From Litorimonas sp965205225 (lineage in GTDB: Bacteria > Pseudomonadota > Alphaproteobacteria > Caulobacterales > Maricaulaceae), in contig CBDBFZ010000003.1 in the NCBI GenBank assembly GCA_965205225.1, positions 124,001 through 188,000 on the forward strand: a DNA stretch of 64,000 bases, written 5' to 3'. The notes under the pieces were generated by a model that saw only the letters and a program-made list of their open reading frames with translations, was not told the DNA's origin and ran no database searches. Of this stretch, positions 43,476 through 53,438 are shown piece by piece (the stretch's first letter is position 1; the number at the start of each line of letters is the position of its first letter). A program made the position numbers and the translations under genes.

Positions 43476-43545
43476 GAAACTATGATTATATTGCCATATA
43501 TATACTGAACTTGATATACATGGCTATAAATCTATATACATAGCT
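43476..43545 (+). promoter_or_regulatory. AT-rich control region before the ATPase gene
   Basis: About 70 bases of strongly AT-rich DNA with repeated TATATACAT/TATATAC motifs and an imperfect inverted repeat (CCATATATA ... TATACATGG). It contrasts with the surrounding GC-rich sequence and directly abuts the ATG at 43546. Likely promoter/operator; no specific factor proposed. Confidence 0.4.
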
Positions 43546-44656
43546 ATGGACGAGGTTAGAAATCCGTTTGCACCGAGCGCAGGGTCACAACCACCAGAGC
43601 TCGCAGGTCGTGATATAATCATTCAAGACGTAGAGATCGCCCTGCAAAGAACATTGCAGGGGCAGCAGGATCGATCACAAATTTTGCTCGGACTTCGAGG
43701 CACCGGGAAAACGGTTCTTCTCAACCGGATCGAACAGATGGCTCAGGACAATGGATACTGGACGTCATTCATCGAAGCCCCGAATGACCGCACATTGTCA
43801 GCGTTGCTTTACCCAAAGATACACCAGATCCTCCGTCTTCAAGCTGGAAGTCGGAGATGTGTCGATCTCGGTCGACCCGCAACCCGGTCAAGCCGATAGC
43901 GGTATTCTGGAATATGATCTTGTGGATTTATTTCTGATTGTCGGAGACACTGTAAAGGCTGCCGGAAAAGCCTGGACCCTGCTGATTGATGAGGTTCAAT
44001 ATCTCAAGGAAGACGAATTATCGGCCCTGATTGTAGCCCTGCACCGATGTTCACAAAAGTCCATGCCGATCATCTTTTTTGGTGCCGGTCTGCCTCAGAT
44101 TGCTGGATTGAGCGGGGATGCAAAATCCTACGCGGAACGACTCTTTCTTTTTCCAAAAATTGGTCCCCTTGACCCAGTTGCAGCGGCGGAGGCGATCCGC
44201 ATTCCGATTGAGCAAGAAGATGAAGCGATTACTCGCGAAGCGGTCACTCATATCGTTGAGACAACACAGGGCTATCCGTTCTTCCTGCAGGAATGGGGGT
44301 TCCAGACTTGGAACGCCGCGCAGCAGTCTCCATTCACGAAATCGGACGTTCTGGCAGCCACTGACAAGGCGCAGACACGGCTTGATGAGAGCTTTTTCCG
44401 AATACGTTATGATCGGCTGACGCCAAAAGAACGTGAATATATCAGGGCTATGGCCAGTCTCGGTGACGGTCCCTACAAAACGTCAGATATTGCGGGGGCT
44501 CTTGGGCAGACCATTCAAACACTCGGACCGAGGCGAGCACAAATCATTCACAAGGGCATGATCTACAGTCCCGAACACGGTGATCTGGATTTCACAGTCC
44601 CTATGTTCGCAGACTATCTTCGCCGCAATTTCGACCCGTATGAGAAGACGCCATGA
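43546..44656 (+). pseudogene. AAA-family ATPase with C-terminal winged helix, frameshifted
   Basis: The N-terminal part (43546 to about 43830) has 'AGRDIIIQDVEIALQRTLQG' and the Walker A 'ILLGLRGTGKTVLLNRIEQM'. After 'LLYPKIHQILR' the conserved frame continues in another phase ('VFKLEVGDVSISVDPQPG'), probably with some lost codons. Walker B is 'AWTLLIDEVQYLKEDELSAL', sensor-like 'IIFFGAGLPQIAGLSGDAKS', then 'TQGYPFFLQEWGFQTWNAAQ' and a winged-helix part 'LTPKEREYIRAMASLGDGPY'. It resembles the Orc1/Cdc6-like ATPases (ATPase_2/AAA_16 type) often found as single genes. Its last four bases overlap nadC (ATGA). A frameshift or sequencing error must be distinguished. Confidence 0.65.
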
Positions 44657-45516
44657 CTACCCTCCCGCCGCTCCCCCGCATCATCATCGAACCGGTCGTT
44701 CGCCGCGCGCTGGAGGAGGATTTCGGCGTGTCCGGCGATCTGTCGGTCAACCTCCTAGTACCGGAAGCCGCAAGAGGATCGCTTGTCATGCGCGCCCGTG
44801 AAGGCGGCGTGATTGCCGGAATGCAAGCGGCCAGGCTCACCTATGCGCTTGTCGATCCGGCTGTAGCGTTCACCATAGAAGTCGGCGACGGCGGCGCGGT
44901 CGAGGCCGGAACTATCATCGCGCATGTCGAAGGGCCAAGCCGCTCTCTACTCTCAGCCGAACGCGTCGCTCTTAATTTTCTCGGACGGATGAGTGGGGTC
45001 GCCACACTGACCTCCCACTATGTAAAAGTCGTGGAGGGCACAGAGGTTCGCATCGCTGCGACCCGCAAGACGACACCGGGCCTGCGGGCGCTTGAAAAGC
45101 AGGCCGTGCTGGCGGGCGGCGGTTATACTCACCGCGAAAGCCTCGCCGCTGCGATTATGATCAAGGATAATCACATCGCCTTGGCCGGCGGTGTTAATGC
45201 CGCGCTCACGACCGTGATGGCACAGCGCGATCATATGTGCATGGTCAGTGTGGAGGTCGACACGACCGAGCAACTCATGCGGGTCCTGCCCTGCAGGCCT
45301 GACGTGGTTCTGCTTGATAATATGGATCTGAAAACGCTGCGAGACGCGCGGGAGATCATCCGCAACGCCGATAAGGCCGATATCATCATCGAAGCTTCAG
45401 GCGGCGTCAGTCTGGATACGGTGCGCGGGATCGCAGAAACGGGCGTCGATGTGATCAGCGTCGGAGCCCTGACTCATAGCGCGCCAAACTTCGATATTGG
45501 AATGGACGCAGCCTAG
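44653..45516 (+). CDS. nadC: Nicotinate-nucleotide pyrophosphorylase (carboxylating)
   Basis: 287 aa. Quinolinate phosphoribosyltransferase of de novo NAD synthesis. 'ALEEDFGVSGDLSVNLLVP', 'ARTRKTTPGLRALEKQAV'-type segment (read as ATRKTTPGLRALEKQAVLAG), 'HRESLAAAIMIKDNHIALAG', 'VSVEVDTTEQLMRVLPCRPD' and 'IIIEASGGVSLDTVRGIAET'. Its TAG stop is part of the CTAG that borders type A copy 3, so the final residue and stop are created or preserved at the insertion site. nadB is upstream, separated by the TetR scrap and ATPase. nadA is not seen. Confidence 0.94.
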   Translation: MTTLPPLPRIIIEPVVRRALEEDFGVSGDLSVNLLVPEAARGSLVMRAREGGVIAGMQAARLTYALVDPAVAFTIEVGDGGAVEAGTIIAHVEGPSRSLLSAERVALNFLGRMSGVATLTSHYVKVVEGTEVRIAATRKTTPGLRALEKQAVLAGGGYTHRESLAAAIMIKDNHIALAGGVNAALTTVMAQRDHMCMVSVEVDTTEQLMRVLPCRPDVVLLDNMDLKTLRDAREIIRNADKADIIIEASGGVSLDTVRGIAETGVDVISVGALTHSAPNFDIGMDAA

Positions 45517-46374
45517 GTGGTAGTGAAGAATTAACTTTTATTTTCTATAATTTTCCTTCATTTTGTCAGGAGCGCACATATGTCTGGTTATCAGGAACTT
45601 ACGGATGAACAATGGAGCCGTTTAAAGCCTTATTTGCCTTATGGGAGCACAGGGAAACCGGGTCGCAACGCCAATAACAGGCTTTTCATTGATGCTTTGT
45701 TGTGGATGGCCCGTTCGGGCGGGCGTTGGCGCGATTTACCCGAACGGTTCGGGCGTTTTGACAGTGTCAAACGGCGTTATTATCTCTGGGTTGAGGCCGG
45801 GGTTTTAAAAGATGTCTTTAAGGCCTTGCGCACTCACGCTGATCAAGAGTGGCTGATGATGGATGCCACAATTGTGCGGGCGCATGCCCAAGCGGCCGGG
45901 GCGCGGCATAAAAAGGGGGCCTGATGCCCATGCATTGGGGCGTTCCAGGGGGGGCGTTCCAAGGGCGGCCTGACGACAAAAATACATGGGCTGACAGATG
46001 CATTGGGTTTAGCTCTGCGCCTGATAGCAACGGGCGGGCATTGTAGCGAAATGACGCAAGCCGCCGCCTTATTGGCAGGGTTTAAGGCGGATCATGTCTT
46101 GGCGGATAAGGGCTATGATGGCCGGTGCGTTATAGAAGCGGTGAATGAGAGCGGGGCTATGCCCGTTATTCCGTCCCGGAAAAATGCGCGCAAGCCAAGG
46201 CAAACTGATATGGCTTTGTATAAGGAACGTAATATTGTCGAGCGTTTCTTTGGCTATCTCAAACAGTTCCGGCGTGTGGCTACGCGATATGACAAGCATA
46301 TCCAAAACTATATGGGCTTCGTCTATATCGCAGCTATCAAAATCTGGCTCAAATGATTAATTCTTCACTACAAC
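45517..46374 (+). mobile_element. IS5-family element, type A, copy 3 (858 bp, two 1-bp deletions)
   Basis: Type A ends flanked by CTAG on both sides (45513-45516 and 46375-46378). Compared with copies 1 and 2 it lacks one A of the A6 run (near 45911) and one A after the G7 run (near 45954). Both ORFs are thereby shortened: the first ends early at 45924 and the second has a stop before the conserved core, with an open part only from 46003 to 46356. Probably inactive but could be mobilised in trans. Confidence 0.9.
45580..46356 (+). pseudogene. IS5-family transposase (type A, copy 3), frameshifted
   Basis: First part 45580-45924 (MSGYQELTDEQWSRLKPYLP ... ARHKKGA), with the first Asp intact. 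Second part readable from 46003 (LGLALRLIATGGHCSEM) to 46356 with 'VLADKGYDGRCVIEAVNES' and 'NIVERFFGYLKQ'. The two 1-bp deletions in the overlap remove both the normal reading and the presumed frameshift route. Confidence 0.85.
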
Positions 46375-46378
46375 CTAG

Positions 46379-46615
46379 GCGCAGGGCTCATTATGTCCAC
46401 CAGATTATGATAGCTGCGAGTGTGATTGCGGCCATGCAGATCTCGGCTCTTCTGTCATATCGGGTGTGGGCGCGTCTCCAGTCCTTGAGCTTGGCCAACA
46501 TGTTTTCGACCTTGTGGCGTTGTTTATATTGCGTTTTGCAGAAGGGGGCTGGCGAGTTGCGCCGTTTCGTTGCCGGCCACTCGGTGAAACCCCGCGTGAC
46601 AGATCGACCTTGAAC
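46379..46615 (-). mobile_element. IS5-family relic, type C, C-terminal end
   Basis: Begins at the CTAG with end sequence GCGCAGGGCTCATTATG, related to the type C end. Minus-strand reading gives 'KTQYKQRHKVENMLAKLKDW', 'RRAHTRYDRRAEICMAAITL' and 'AAIIIWW' then TAA, the C-terminus (with catalytic Glu) of an IS5 transposase. The rest is missing. The next 90 bases to the stop of the RTX/FG-GAP gene hold nothing recognised. Confidence 0.75.
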
Positions 46616-47689
46616 TCACCTCGGTCTGTCCGGCAGGTACGGTCCCCGATTCTATCCTGATCTCGGTCTCGGTCATGACTTTGTCCCGGGTTTGACCCGC
46701 TGGTTAGAAACCCTCCATATAAGCGGTGACAATCTCCATCTCCGGCAGGATAGAGTGGCTGATCATGGCGAGATCATTCTGCATCACCGGATGGCTTCCG
46801 AGCCCGGGCCAGTATATCAGATTCCCCCACGGACCCGGAAGCGGGCCTGATGCGAATGGACCGAAAGAAAGCGGGTTTGAAAGCGGAATGAGGATAGCAT
46901 CCTCGTCTATATGAACTGGCTGATCCAGGCTATTGACCCCGTCCGCCCATAAGCCGTCCCATAGATCATCATCCATGAGTGGGTCGGGGTTCATGAGCGC
47001 CCCGTCCAGCCTGATCGTTCCAGACCCGGGATCGGTCCCGGGGTCAGTTCTGGTGTCAGCCACGGGATCAATCCTGATGTCAGTCTTGGGGTCAGTCTTG
47101 GACCGGGCGCTTTGCGCCCCCGCAGCAGCGAGAGTGACCATCACCCCGTCCTCTACGCGCACTTCCGCATTGCCGTCCCTATAGACATTATAAGTGACGC
47201 CGTCTTCCGTCGCCGTCCCGGTCAGGGCGAATGAACTACCGCTCAGCTCAACCCTGTCATCCGCATCCCCCCGCACGTCGAGGCTCGCCGCCCCGCCCTC
47301 GCGCTCCTCCGTGACGTCAAACACGGCCAGCGCATCCAGCACCAGACTGTTGGCGCCTGTGCCGGACAGGTCAAAGACTTCGACACTGTCCACGCCGGCA
47401 TTGCCAGGGCCCGTCAGGTCGAGCGCTAGGCCCGCCCCGTCCAGCACCAATGTGTCCTGGCCTGTGCCGCCATCGATCGCCGCAAAGTCAAGGGCGGTGA
47501 CGCTGATCCTGTCATCGCCCGCCCCGCCGCGCACCACATCATTCATGGCAATCGCGGTAAAACTGTCCGCGCCGGCATTGCCGGTGAAATTATCCGCCCC
47601 CGCCATGCCCTGTGCTGTGACCGGCACGAGGCTTTCCGTCCCCGTTGCCCCGCCATAGATCACATAGGTCTCGCCGGTTTGACTGACCA

Positions 47690-48960
47690 CATTCGGGTCG
47701 GCATACGGGGCCCCGATGATCAGATCATCATAGCCGTCGCCATTAACATCCCCCGCCGATGAGACGGAACCACCGGAACCGTCACGCCCATAAATCCCGG
47801 TCAAGATGAAGCCGTTACTGCCATTCAGCGCTGACAGATCCAGCACGCCGTTCGTGCCCGGCGCACTGGCACTGCCATAGACGATATAGGTCTCGTCGAC
47901 ATTTAAAAAAACCTGTCGCCCGCCCAAGCTGATCTGCTGACCGACCCCATAGGCCCCGATAATCAGATCATCATAACCGTCGCCATTGACATCCCCCGCC
48001 GACGACACGGATTGGCCGGACAAGTCAGCGGTATCGATCCCGTTGAGAATGAAGCCGTTGGTCCCATTCAGCATGGAGAGATTGAATCTGCCCCCTGTGC
48101 CCGGCGCACTCGCCCCGCCATAGACGATATAGGTCTCGCCAGCCCCACTGACCCCATTCGGGTCGGCCAAAGGGGCTCCGATGATCAGATCATCATAGCC
48201 ATCGCCATTAACATCCCCCGCCGACGACACGGAAAAACCGGATTGGTCATTCACGTCGATCCCGGTGAGGGTAAAGCCATTGCTGCCGTCCAGCGCCCCG
48301 AGATCCAGAACACCCCCTGTGCCCGGCGCGCTCGCCCCGCCATAGACCACATAGGTCTCGCCCGAAAAGTTCCCATTCGGGGCCCCGATGATCAAATCAT
48401 CATAGCCATCGCCATTGACATCCCCCGCCGACGAGACGGACCTGCCGGAACGGTCAGATACGTCGATGCCGATTAGGGTAAAGCCGTTGGTCCCGTCCAG
48501 CGCCAACAGATCCAGCACACCGTCCGTGCCCGGCGCACTTGCCCCGCCATAGACGATATAGGTCTCACCAGCCCAGCTGTCCCCATTCGGGTCGGCATTA
48601 GGGGCCCCGATGATCAGATCATCATAGCCATCGCCATTGACATCGCCTGCGGACGAGACGGACCGGCCGGAATAGTCATCCGCATCGATCCCGGTCAGGG
48701 TAAAGCCATTCGTGCCGTCCAGCGCAGACAGATCCAGCACGCCGTCCGTGCCCGGCGCGCTCGCCCCGCCATAGACGATATAGGTCTCGCCCGAAAAGTC
48801 CCCATTCGAATCGCCCCCACCAGGAGCCCCGATGATCAGATCATCATAGCCATCGCCATTGACATCCCCCGCCGACGAGACGGACCAGCCGGAACGGTCA
48901 CCCACGTCGGTGCCGTTGAGGATGAAGCCGTTTGTGCCATCCAGCGTCCCGAGGTCCAGC
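47690..48960 (-). repeat. Six FG-GAP/integrin-type repeats of about 190-210 bp
   Basis: The segment coding 'SSAGDVNGDGYDDLIIGAP' followed by 'GETY(I/V)VYGGASAPGT' recurs six times with high nucleotide identity (visible as CATCATAGCCATCGCCATTGACATC-like blocks on +). Each carries a DxNxDGxxD calcium loop. High identity makes copy-number change by recombination or assembly collapse likely. Confidence 0.85.
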
Positions 48961-49499
48961 CTGTCGATCAGATCAGGTTCATTTTCATCCGTCACTGTGA
49001 TGGCGACATTGTGGTCCGTGCGATTGGTGCCGTCAAACGCGGTGACGATAATATCATAGACATTATCCCCGTCCGCATCGCCCGGAGCCTCGAAGTCGGG
49101 CGCTGCCCTGAAGCGGACCTCGCCTGTATCGGCATCAATTGTGAACCGGGCCGCATCCGTCCCGGACAGGCTGTAGCGCAGCATGTCGCCATCCGCATCC
49201 GTCGCCGCCGCCCTATAGGCTGCGCTCTGACCCTCCGCTACGCTGGCCGTGGCAGCCGAAGTGAAGATCGGTGCGGCGCTAAAGATAAAATCACTCTCCG
49301 ACAGGTCAGCGGTGGATAGGTTGGACAGTACGAACTGTCCATTATCGCCATTGGCGATGATCACAAAATTATCACCATTGGCATCCGTGATGTCCTGTGC
49401 ACTTGCAATGAGGGTCTGGAAGTCTGTCACAGAGCTCGATAGTGCAATCTTATCAATGCCGATCTGGAAATCCCAAAATCCGGTCAGTGCCCGTTCCGG

Positions 49500-50340
49500 C
49501 CTGATAGAACATATCCGCGCCCGTGCCGCCCAACACGATATTATCGCCATTGCCGCCCGTGACCCGGTCATCCCCGGCCAGAGCGTTGACGACATCATTG
49601 CCGTCGCCGCCGTCCAGATTATCATTGCCGGACATATCGGCGATGACATCATTGCCCGCCCCGCCGCGCAGCGTGTCATTACCCGCCCCGCCAAAGATCG
49701 TGTCCGACCCGTCACCGCCAAAGACGACATCATCGCCGCCAAAGACGACATCATCGCCGCCAAAGGAATAGATAACGTCATTATCCGCACCGCCATAAAT
49801 GGCGTCATTGCCGTCTTCCGCGACCAGCACATCAATGCCAGCCCCGCCAATCAGCCTATTATTGCCCGATCCGCCAAAGATCGTGTCGTTCCCGGCCTCG
49901 CCAAAGATCAGATCATCGCCAGCCTCGCCGTAAACCACATCATCGCCCAAACCGGCGACGACAATGTCGTCGCCATCCCCCATGACCAGCACATCGATCC
50001 CCGCGCCGCCGTCAGCCGTGTCATGGCCCGCCCCGCCAAAAATGGTGTCGCTACCAGTCCCGCCAAAGATCAGATCATCGCCGCCCTCGGCATAGATCGT
50101 ATCATTGCCGTCGCCGCCGATCACCGTGTCATTACCGTTGCCCGCGACGAGCACATCAATATCGGCACCGCCGTCGAGAATATCGTCGCCGTCACCGCCG
50201 AACAGGCGATCAATCCCGCGCTCGCCGTAAAGCTGATCATCTCCGTCCTGGCCGTAGATCGTGTCATTGCCCGCGCCGCCAAAGACGATGTCGTCCCCGC
50301 CCGCCATGACCAGACCGTCATTGCCGCGGAGGCCGTAAAT
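49500..50340 (-). repeat. RTX nonapeptide repeat array
   Basis: Tandem GGxGxDxUx units coded on the minus strand, about 27 bp each, including a recent exact duplication around 49726-49768 that repeats DDVVFGG. Calcium-binding beta-roll. Confidence 0.85.
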
Positions 50341-50676
50341 CACCTCAGCCGCATCGGAGAAGCCTTGCGAGTCCGCCCCTTCCGTCAGGTTCGTTCCCGC
50401 CAGCCCGGTCGGTGCGACGGGTTGCGCCGGAAGGGTCGGGATCGGTGGTGCGTTTTCGGCCAAAGATGCGCTTGTCACAATCGTCTGCCTGCCATTGAAG
50501 CTGGCAAATTCCATATTGGCCAGATTGACCCGGTCGATCATGCCGTTACCAACTTCGGCGAAACTGGTTTGGCTCCGCCTGCCGTCACCATAAAACATGT
50601 GGTGACGGATCCGGTCGATATTGCCGTCACCATCGTCGTCGAACTCGGTCCGGGTTTCTTGCAGCATGGTCTGCTC

Positions 50677-50886
50677 CTACATGTCCAAATGGGGCGTTAA
50701 AAGTGATGGATTATTATTTGACGGTAGTGTCACATGACCTTGGCTGTTGATCAAATGTTTCTCAGACGCCATTAATGGAAAGACAGAATTCATCGCGATA
50801 GGTTGCGGAACATCCTCAGCTCTTGCGACGGGAGCAAAGGCTAGCATTAGCGTGGCAAGGGCAGGGAGCATTGGGTTGATGGTCAA
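50677..50886 (-). CDS. Small exported protein, unknown
   Basis: 69 aa. MTINPMLPALATLMLAFAPV then 'ARAEDVPQP' looks like a signal peptide cleaved after ARA, leaving a mature part of about 45 residues ('MNSVFPLMASEKHLINSQGH'). Just nine bases upstream of the RTX/FG-GAP gene on the same strand, so perhaps co-transcribed. No family recognised. Confidence 0.4.
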   Translation of the reverse strand: MTINPMLPALATLMLAFAPVARAEDVPQPIAMNSVFPLMASEKHLINSQGHVTLPSNNNPSLLTPHLDM

Positions 50887-50974
50887 CTACTCTCCGGCGG
50901 CGGGGTGAAAAGTCAAACAGGCGTATGGGCAAAGTTTACAGAATGTAGGTCTCTCTCGCCATTGCGATTCGGTG

Positions 50975-51143
50975 CCCGCGCCCATGCGGCTTCGGAAAGT
51001 ATGGTGATATCTTCGCCATCTGGGCCTCGGACAACAAAGATAGATCATTCATGGTGACGCTCTGTTGGCGCCATGAATCTGTTGGCACCATGAATCAGAA
51101 ACAAAACCTCAATACAAATCAATAGGGCCTGAGCTTAGGCCGC
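50975..51143 (-). mobile_element. IS5-family relic, type C, N-terminal end
   Basis: Outer end GCTCAGGCCCTATTGATTT at 51143 (flanked by TTAG). The transposase start at 51052 reads 'MNDLSLLSEAQMAKISPYFP' and 'KPHG', as in the copies at 26922 and 57640-57870, then decays. Inside the leader is a direct repeat of CTGTTGGC(G/A)CCATGAAT. The rest of the element is absent. Confidence 0.7.
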
Positions 51144-51185
51144 GTCCATATTGGTTTATTCAGGCTGTGAAGTTAGTGCCTGCCC

Positions 51186-51943
51186 CTACCGTTCGGGCAG
51201 CATTTCTTCACCGTCCCGGACGGCCTTGTAATATTTCCAGCTGGTCATATTCTGGCGCGGGTCGGAGACGGGCGGCGGGGCTGTATAGTCTGGGTAATGT
51301 ATCGTAATTTCCGATTTCATCGTGTCCGACAGACCCTCAAAGCTATCCAACTTCAGACCCGCTATGTGCATGTAGATAATACCTTCGCGGTCATTCATCT
51401 TCATCCAAGGTAGCCAGTCGCTCATCCGCGCCCAGATTGCCCGTGTGGAACCCGACCAGAACTGAGCCTTTTGGGACGTCGGGGATAAGCGCCGCAGCAT
51501 AGGCTTCTATAGATGGTTGAGCGATGGCAGGCCTGTCGCCATAGCCAGGATAGGTCAGCGCAACCGTTTCAAACCCATCAATACCTCCGCGGCCGTCCTT
51601 GGTCACCAGATGATCTTCGCGGTAGACCGTCAGGCCGAGCGCGCGCAGCGGCCACGCCCTCGTCAATATTGCCGGCTCCCAGAACGATTCCGGCGCGGCG
51701 CGGGGTCGCCGGCGGCAGACCTGGCACTTCAGTCAACGCCATGACATTGGGTTGATCGTCTGTTCGAAGCACGCAGAACCGCATAGCCGAGCCACGCTCA
51801 ATCTCGAACACGCCATAACTGTAACTGTTGGGATCGCTGTCCTTGATGAAGACGACATCAAATCCCAGCACGTCACGGTAAAATTCCAGCGCGCGGTCCA
51901 TATCGCGCACCATCAGCGTCGTGCGCTTGATGACATTACCCAT
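51186..51943 (-). pseudogene. VOC/glyoxalase-family protein, frameshifted
   Basis: Starts ATG 51943, sharing one base with the stop of the SSS transporter gene (TAATG). 'MGNVIKRTTLMVRDMDRALE', 'FYRDVLGFDVVFIKDSDPNS' and 'RGSAMRFCVLRTDD' are typical of the VOC fold. The frame breaks near 51655 (one base missing in GCGCGC), continues 'ALGLTVYREDHLVTKDGRGG' then 'GFETVALTYPGYGDRPAIAQ', and shifts again near 51400 to 'MNDREGIIYMHIAGLKLDSF' ending at 51186. The last portion is not recognised as VOC and could be a second domain. Function unknown. Confidence 0.55.
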
Positions 51944-53355
51944 TAGCGGTCTTTCCCAATTATCAGAATGATAAGCCCAACGGCCCAGCTGCCCCATTTT
52001 TCGATAACGTCAGCCAGCGATCCATCAATATTGTAGGTACCGACTGCGATGATGAAGCCAGCCAGAACGGCCATCAGCACGGCTCCGCCTTTGACTTTCC
52101 AGCCGAGGCAGCGCGTCAGAATACTCGGCCCGAAGGCCGCGCCCAGCGCGACCCATGAAAACAGAACCCGCGTGAAAATATCCTTCGGCGCGTAAAGGGT
52201 CAGCACGACGGCGACGATAGCTACACCAATCATAGCCAACCGCCCCATCAACAAAGCGCGTTTCGGGCTCGACCAGCGCAGACCGCTATCGTGGCTGACC
52301 GCAGAGGCCGCTGCGAGCAGCAGACTATCGACCGTGCTCATCACTGCGGACAGAACGGCAGCGATCACGATCCCGGCGACCGCAGCCGGCAGATAGGCGC
52401 TGGCCGCTGCGAAAAAGAGGCTTTCGCCACCTGTTTCCAGCGCCATTGCCCGTCCGGACAGCGCAAGCAGGACGAGGCCGGTATAGATCAGAATGCCCCA
52501 GCCGACCGTAATGGCCGCGCCGCGGCGGCGTTCTGCTTGACTGCGCACCGCCATGATGCGGTTGAGCAGTTGCGGTTGCCCCAATGCGCCCAGACCCGTG
52601 CCGAGCAGGCCCATCGCTGCGCCAATTCCGGTCATGCCCGCCGCCTGCCCCGTCAGGCTGAAATAGGATTTGGGCGCTGTGCTGTGCAGCGCGTCAAACA
52701 CGAAGCCGAAGCCGCCCGCCGCATTCACAGCGGCAATCGGCACAATAATACAGGCGATGACCATCACCCCGGCCTGTAAGGCGTCCGTGATCGACGCGGC
52801 CAGAAACCCGCCCAGCAGACAATAGATCAGGATTACGGTCGCGCCGAGCAGGATCGCTTCCGTCGCGCTCATCCCGAACACTTCGGTCAGCGCATTACCA
52901 GCGGCCTGGAACTGGGCCGCAATATAGAAAACAAAACAGAACAGGATCAGCCCGGCGGCGACCAGACCGATCATCCGCGCCCACCGCCCCGCATCGGCGA
53001 CCAGAAAGTCGATGACTGTGATATGTCTGCGCTCACGCGTTTCTGCGTTCAGGCGCGGTCCCATCACCAGCCAAGTCAGAAGATAGCCTCCGAAAATACC
53101 CGGCACGAGCCAGAGCGCGACCAAGCCCTGCGTGAAGACCATCCCCGTAAAACCGAGCAGAACCCAAGCGGATGATGTCGATGCTGCATAGGACAATCCG
53201 GCTGTCCATGCACCAAGACCGCTGCCGTCCTTATTCGGCCCCGCCAGAAAGAAGTCGCCTTCGCTGCCCACACGGCGGCCCGCCCACACACCAATGCCTA
53301 AAAGCAACAATTTATACGCGACCAATGTCGCAATAATGATGGTGTTCCCCGCCAT
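51943..53355 (-). CDS. Sodium:solute symporter (SSS) family transporter
   Basis: 470 aa, about 13 membrane segments, no frame problems. 'FFLAGPNKDGSGLGAWTAGL' and 'SYAASTSSAWVLLGFTGMVF' (core sodium/substrate segment), 'LLGGFLAASITDALQAGVMV', and 'AVLSAVMSTVDSLLLAAASA' (second sodium site). Overall closest in outline to the PutP proline transporters, but the substrate is not proven. One base overlap with the VOC gene downstream. Confidence 0.85.
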   Translation of the reverse strand: MAGNTIIIATLVAYKLLLLGIGVWAGRRVGSEGDFFLAGPNKDGSGLGAWTAGLSYAASTSSAWVLLGFTGMVFTQGLVALWLVPGIFGGYLLTWLVMGPRLNAETRERRHITVIDFLVADAGRWARMIGLVAAGLILFCFVFYIAAQFQAAGNALTEVFGMSATEAILLGATVILIYCLLGGFLAASITDALQAGVMVIACIIVPIAAVNAAGGFGFVFDALHSTAPKSYFSLTGQAAGMTGIGAAMGLLGTGLGALGQPQLLNRIMAVRSQAERRRGAAITVGWGILIYTGLVLLALSGRAMALETGGESLFFAAASAYLPAAVAGIVIAAVLSAVMSTVDSLLLAAASAVSHDSGLRWSSPKRALLMGRLAMIGVAIVAVVLTLYAPKDIFTRVLFSWVALGAAFGPSILTRCLGWKVKGGAVLMAVLAGFIIAVGTYNIDGSLADVIEKWGSWAVGLIILIIGKDR

Positions 53356-53438
53356 ACCTTATCCTCCTAGGGTGAATGCTAACGGGTCATTTGACGCAAG
53401 TCAGTAGGAAAACCGCCAAGCCTATTATTCGGAACCTC

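Larger units (their letters stand above)
46704..50667 (-). pseudogene. Large RTX / cadherin-like / FG-GAP calcium-binding surface protein, one frameshift
   Basis: About 1.3 thousand codons in two frames. From 50667 (MLQETRTEFDDDGDGNIDRI, behind AGGAGC) come some 20 RTX nonapeptide repeats (GGAGNDTIYGQDGDD type). Near 49485 one extra G in TTTTGGG throws the frame out ('GTDRILGF' against the expected ILDFQIGIDKIALS). The downstream frame continues to 46704 with a cadherin-like domain ('SVAEGQSAAYRAAATDADGD', 'VAITVTDENEPD'), six FG-GAP repeats each with 'SSAGDVNGDGYDDLIIGA', and a C-terminal bundle of Gly/Asp-rich repeats. No N-terminal signal peptide, so type I secretion is plausible, but RTX repeats at the N-terminus are unusual. 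Likely an adhesin when intact. If the frameshift is a sequencing error it is one long CDS. Confidence 0.75.

Noticed and set aside
47690..50340. Regular spaced repeats that might suggest a CRISPR array
   Set aside because: The repeats are coding FG-GAP and RTX units in one frame with degenerate, coding-type variation and no constant repeat with unique spacers; no cas genes are near.
51062..51100. Direct repeat CTGTTGGC(G/A)CCATGAAT twice, possibly an operator
   Set aside because: It lies in the leader of a type C IS relic and is more simply explained as a short duplication in the decayed element.
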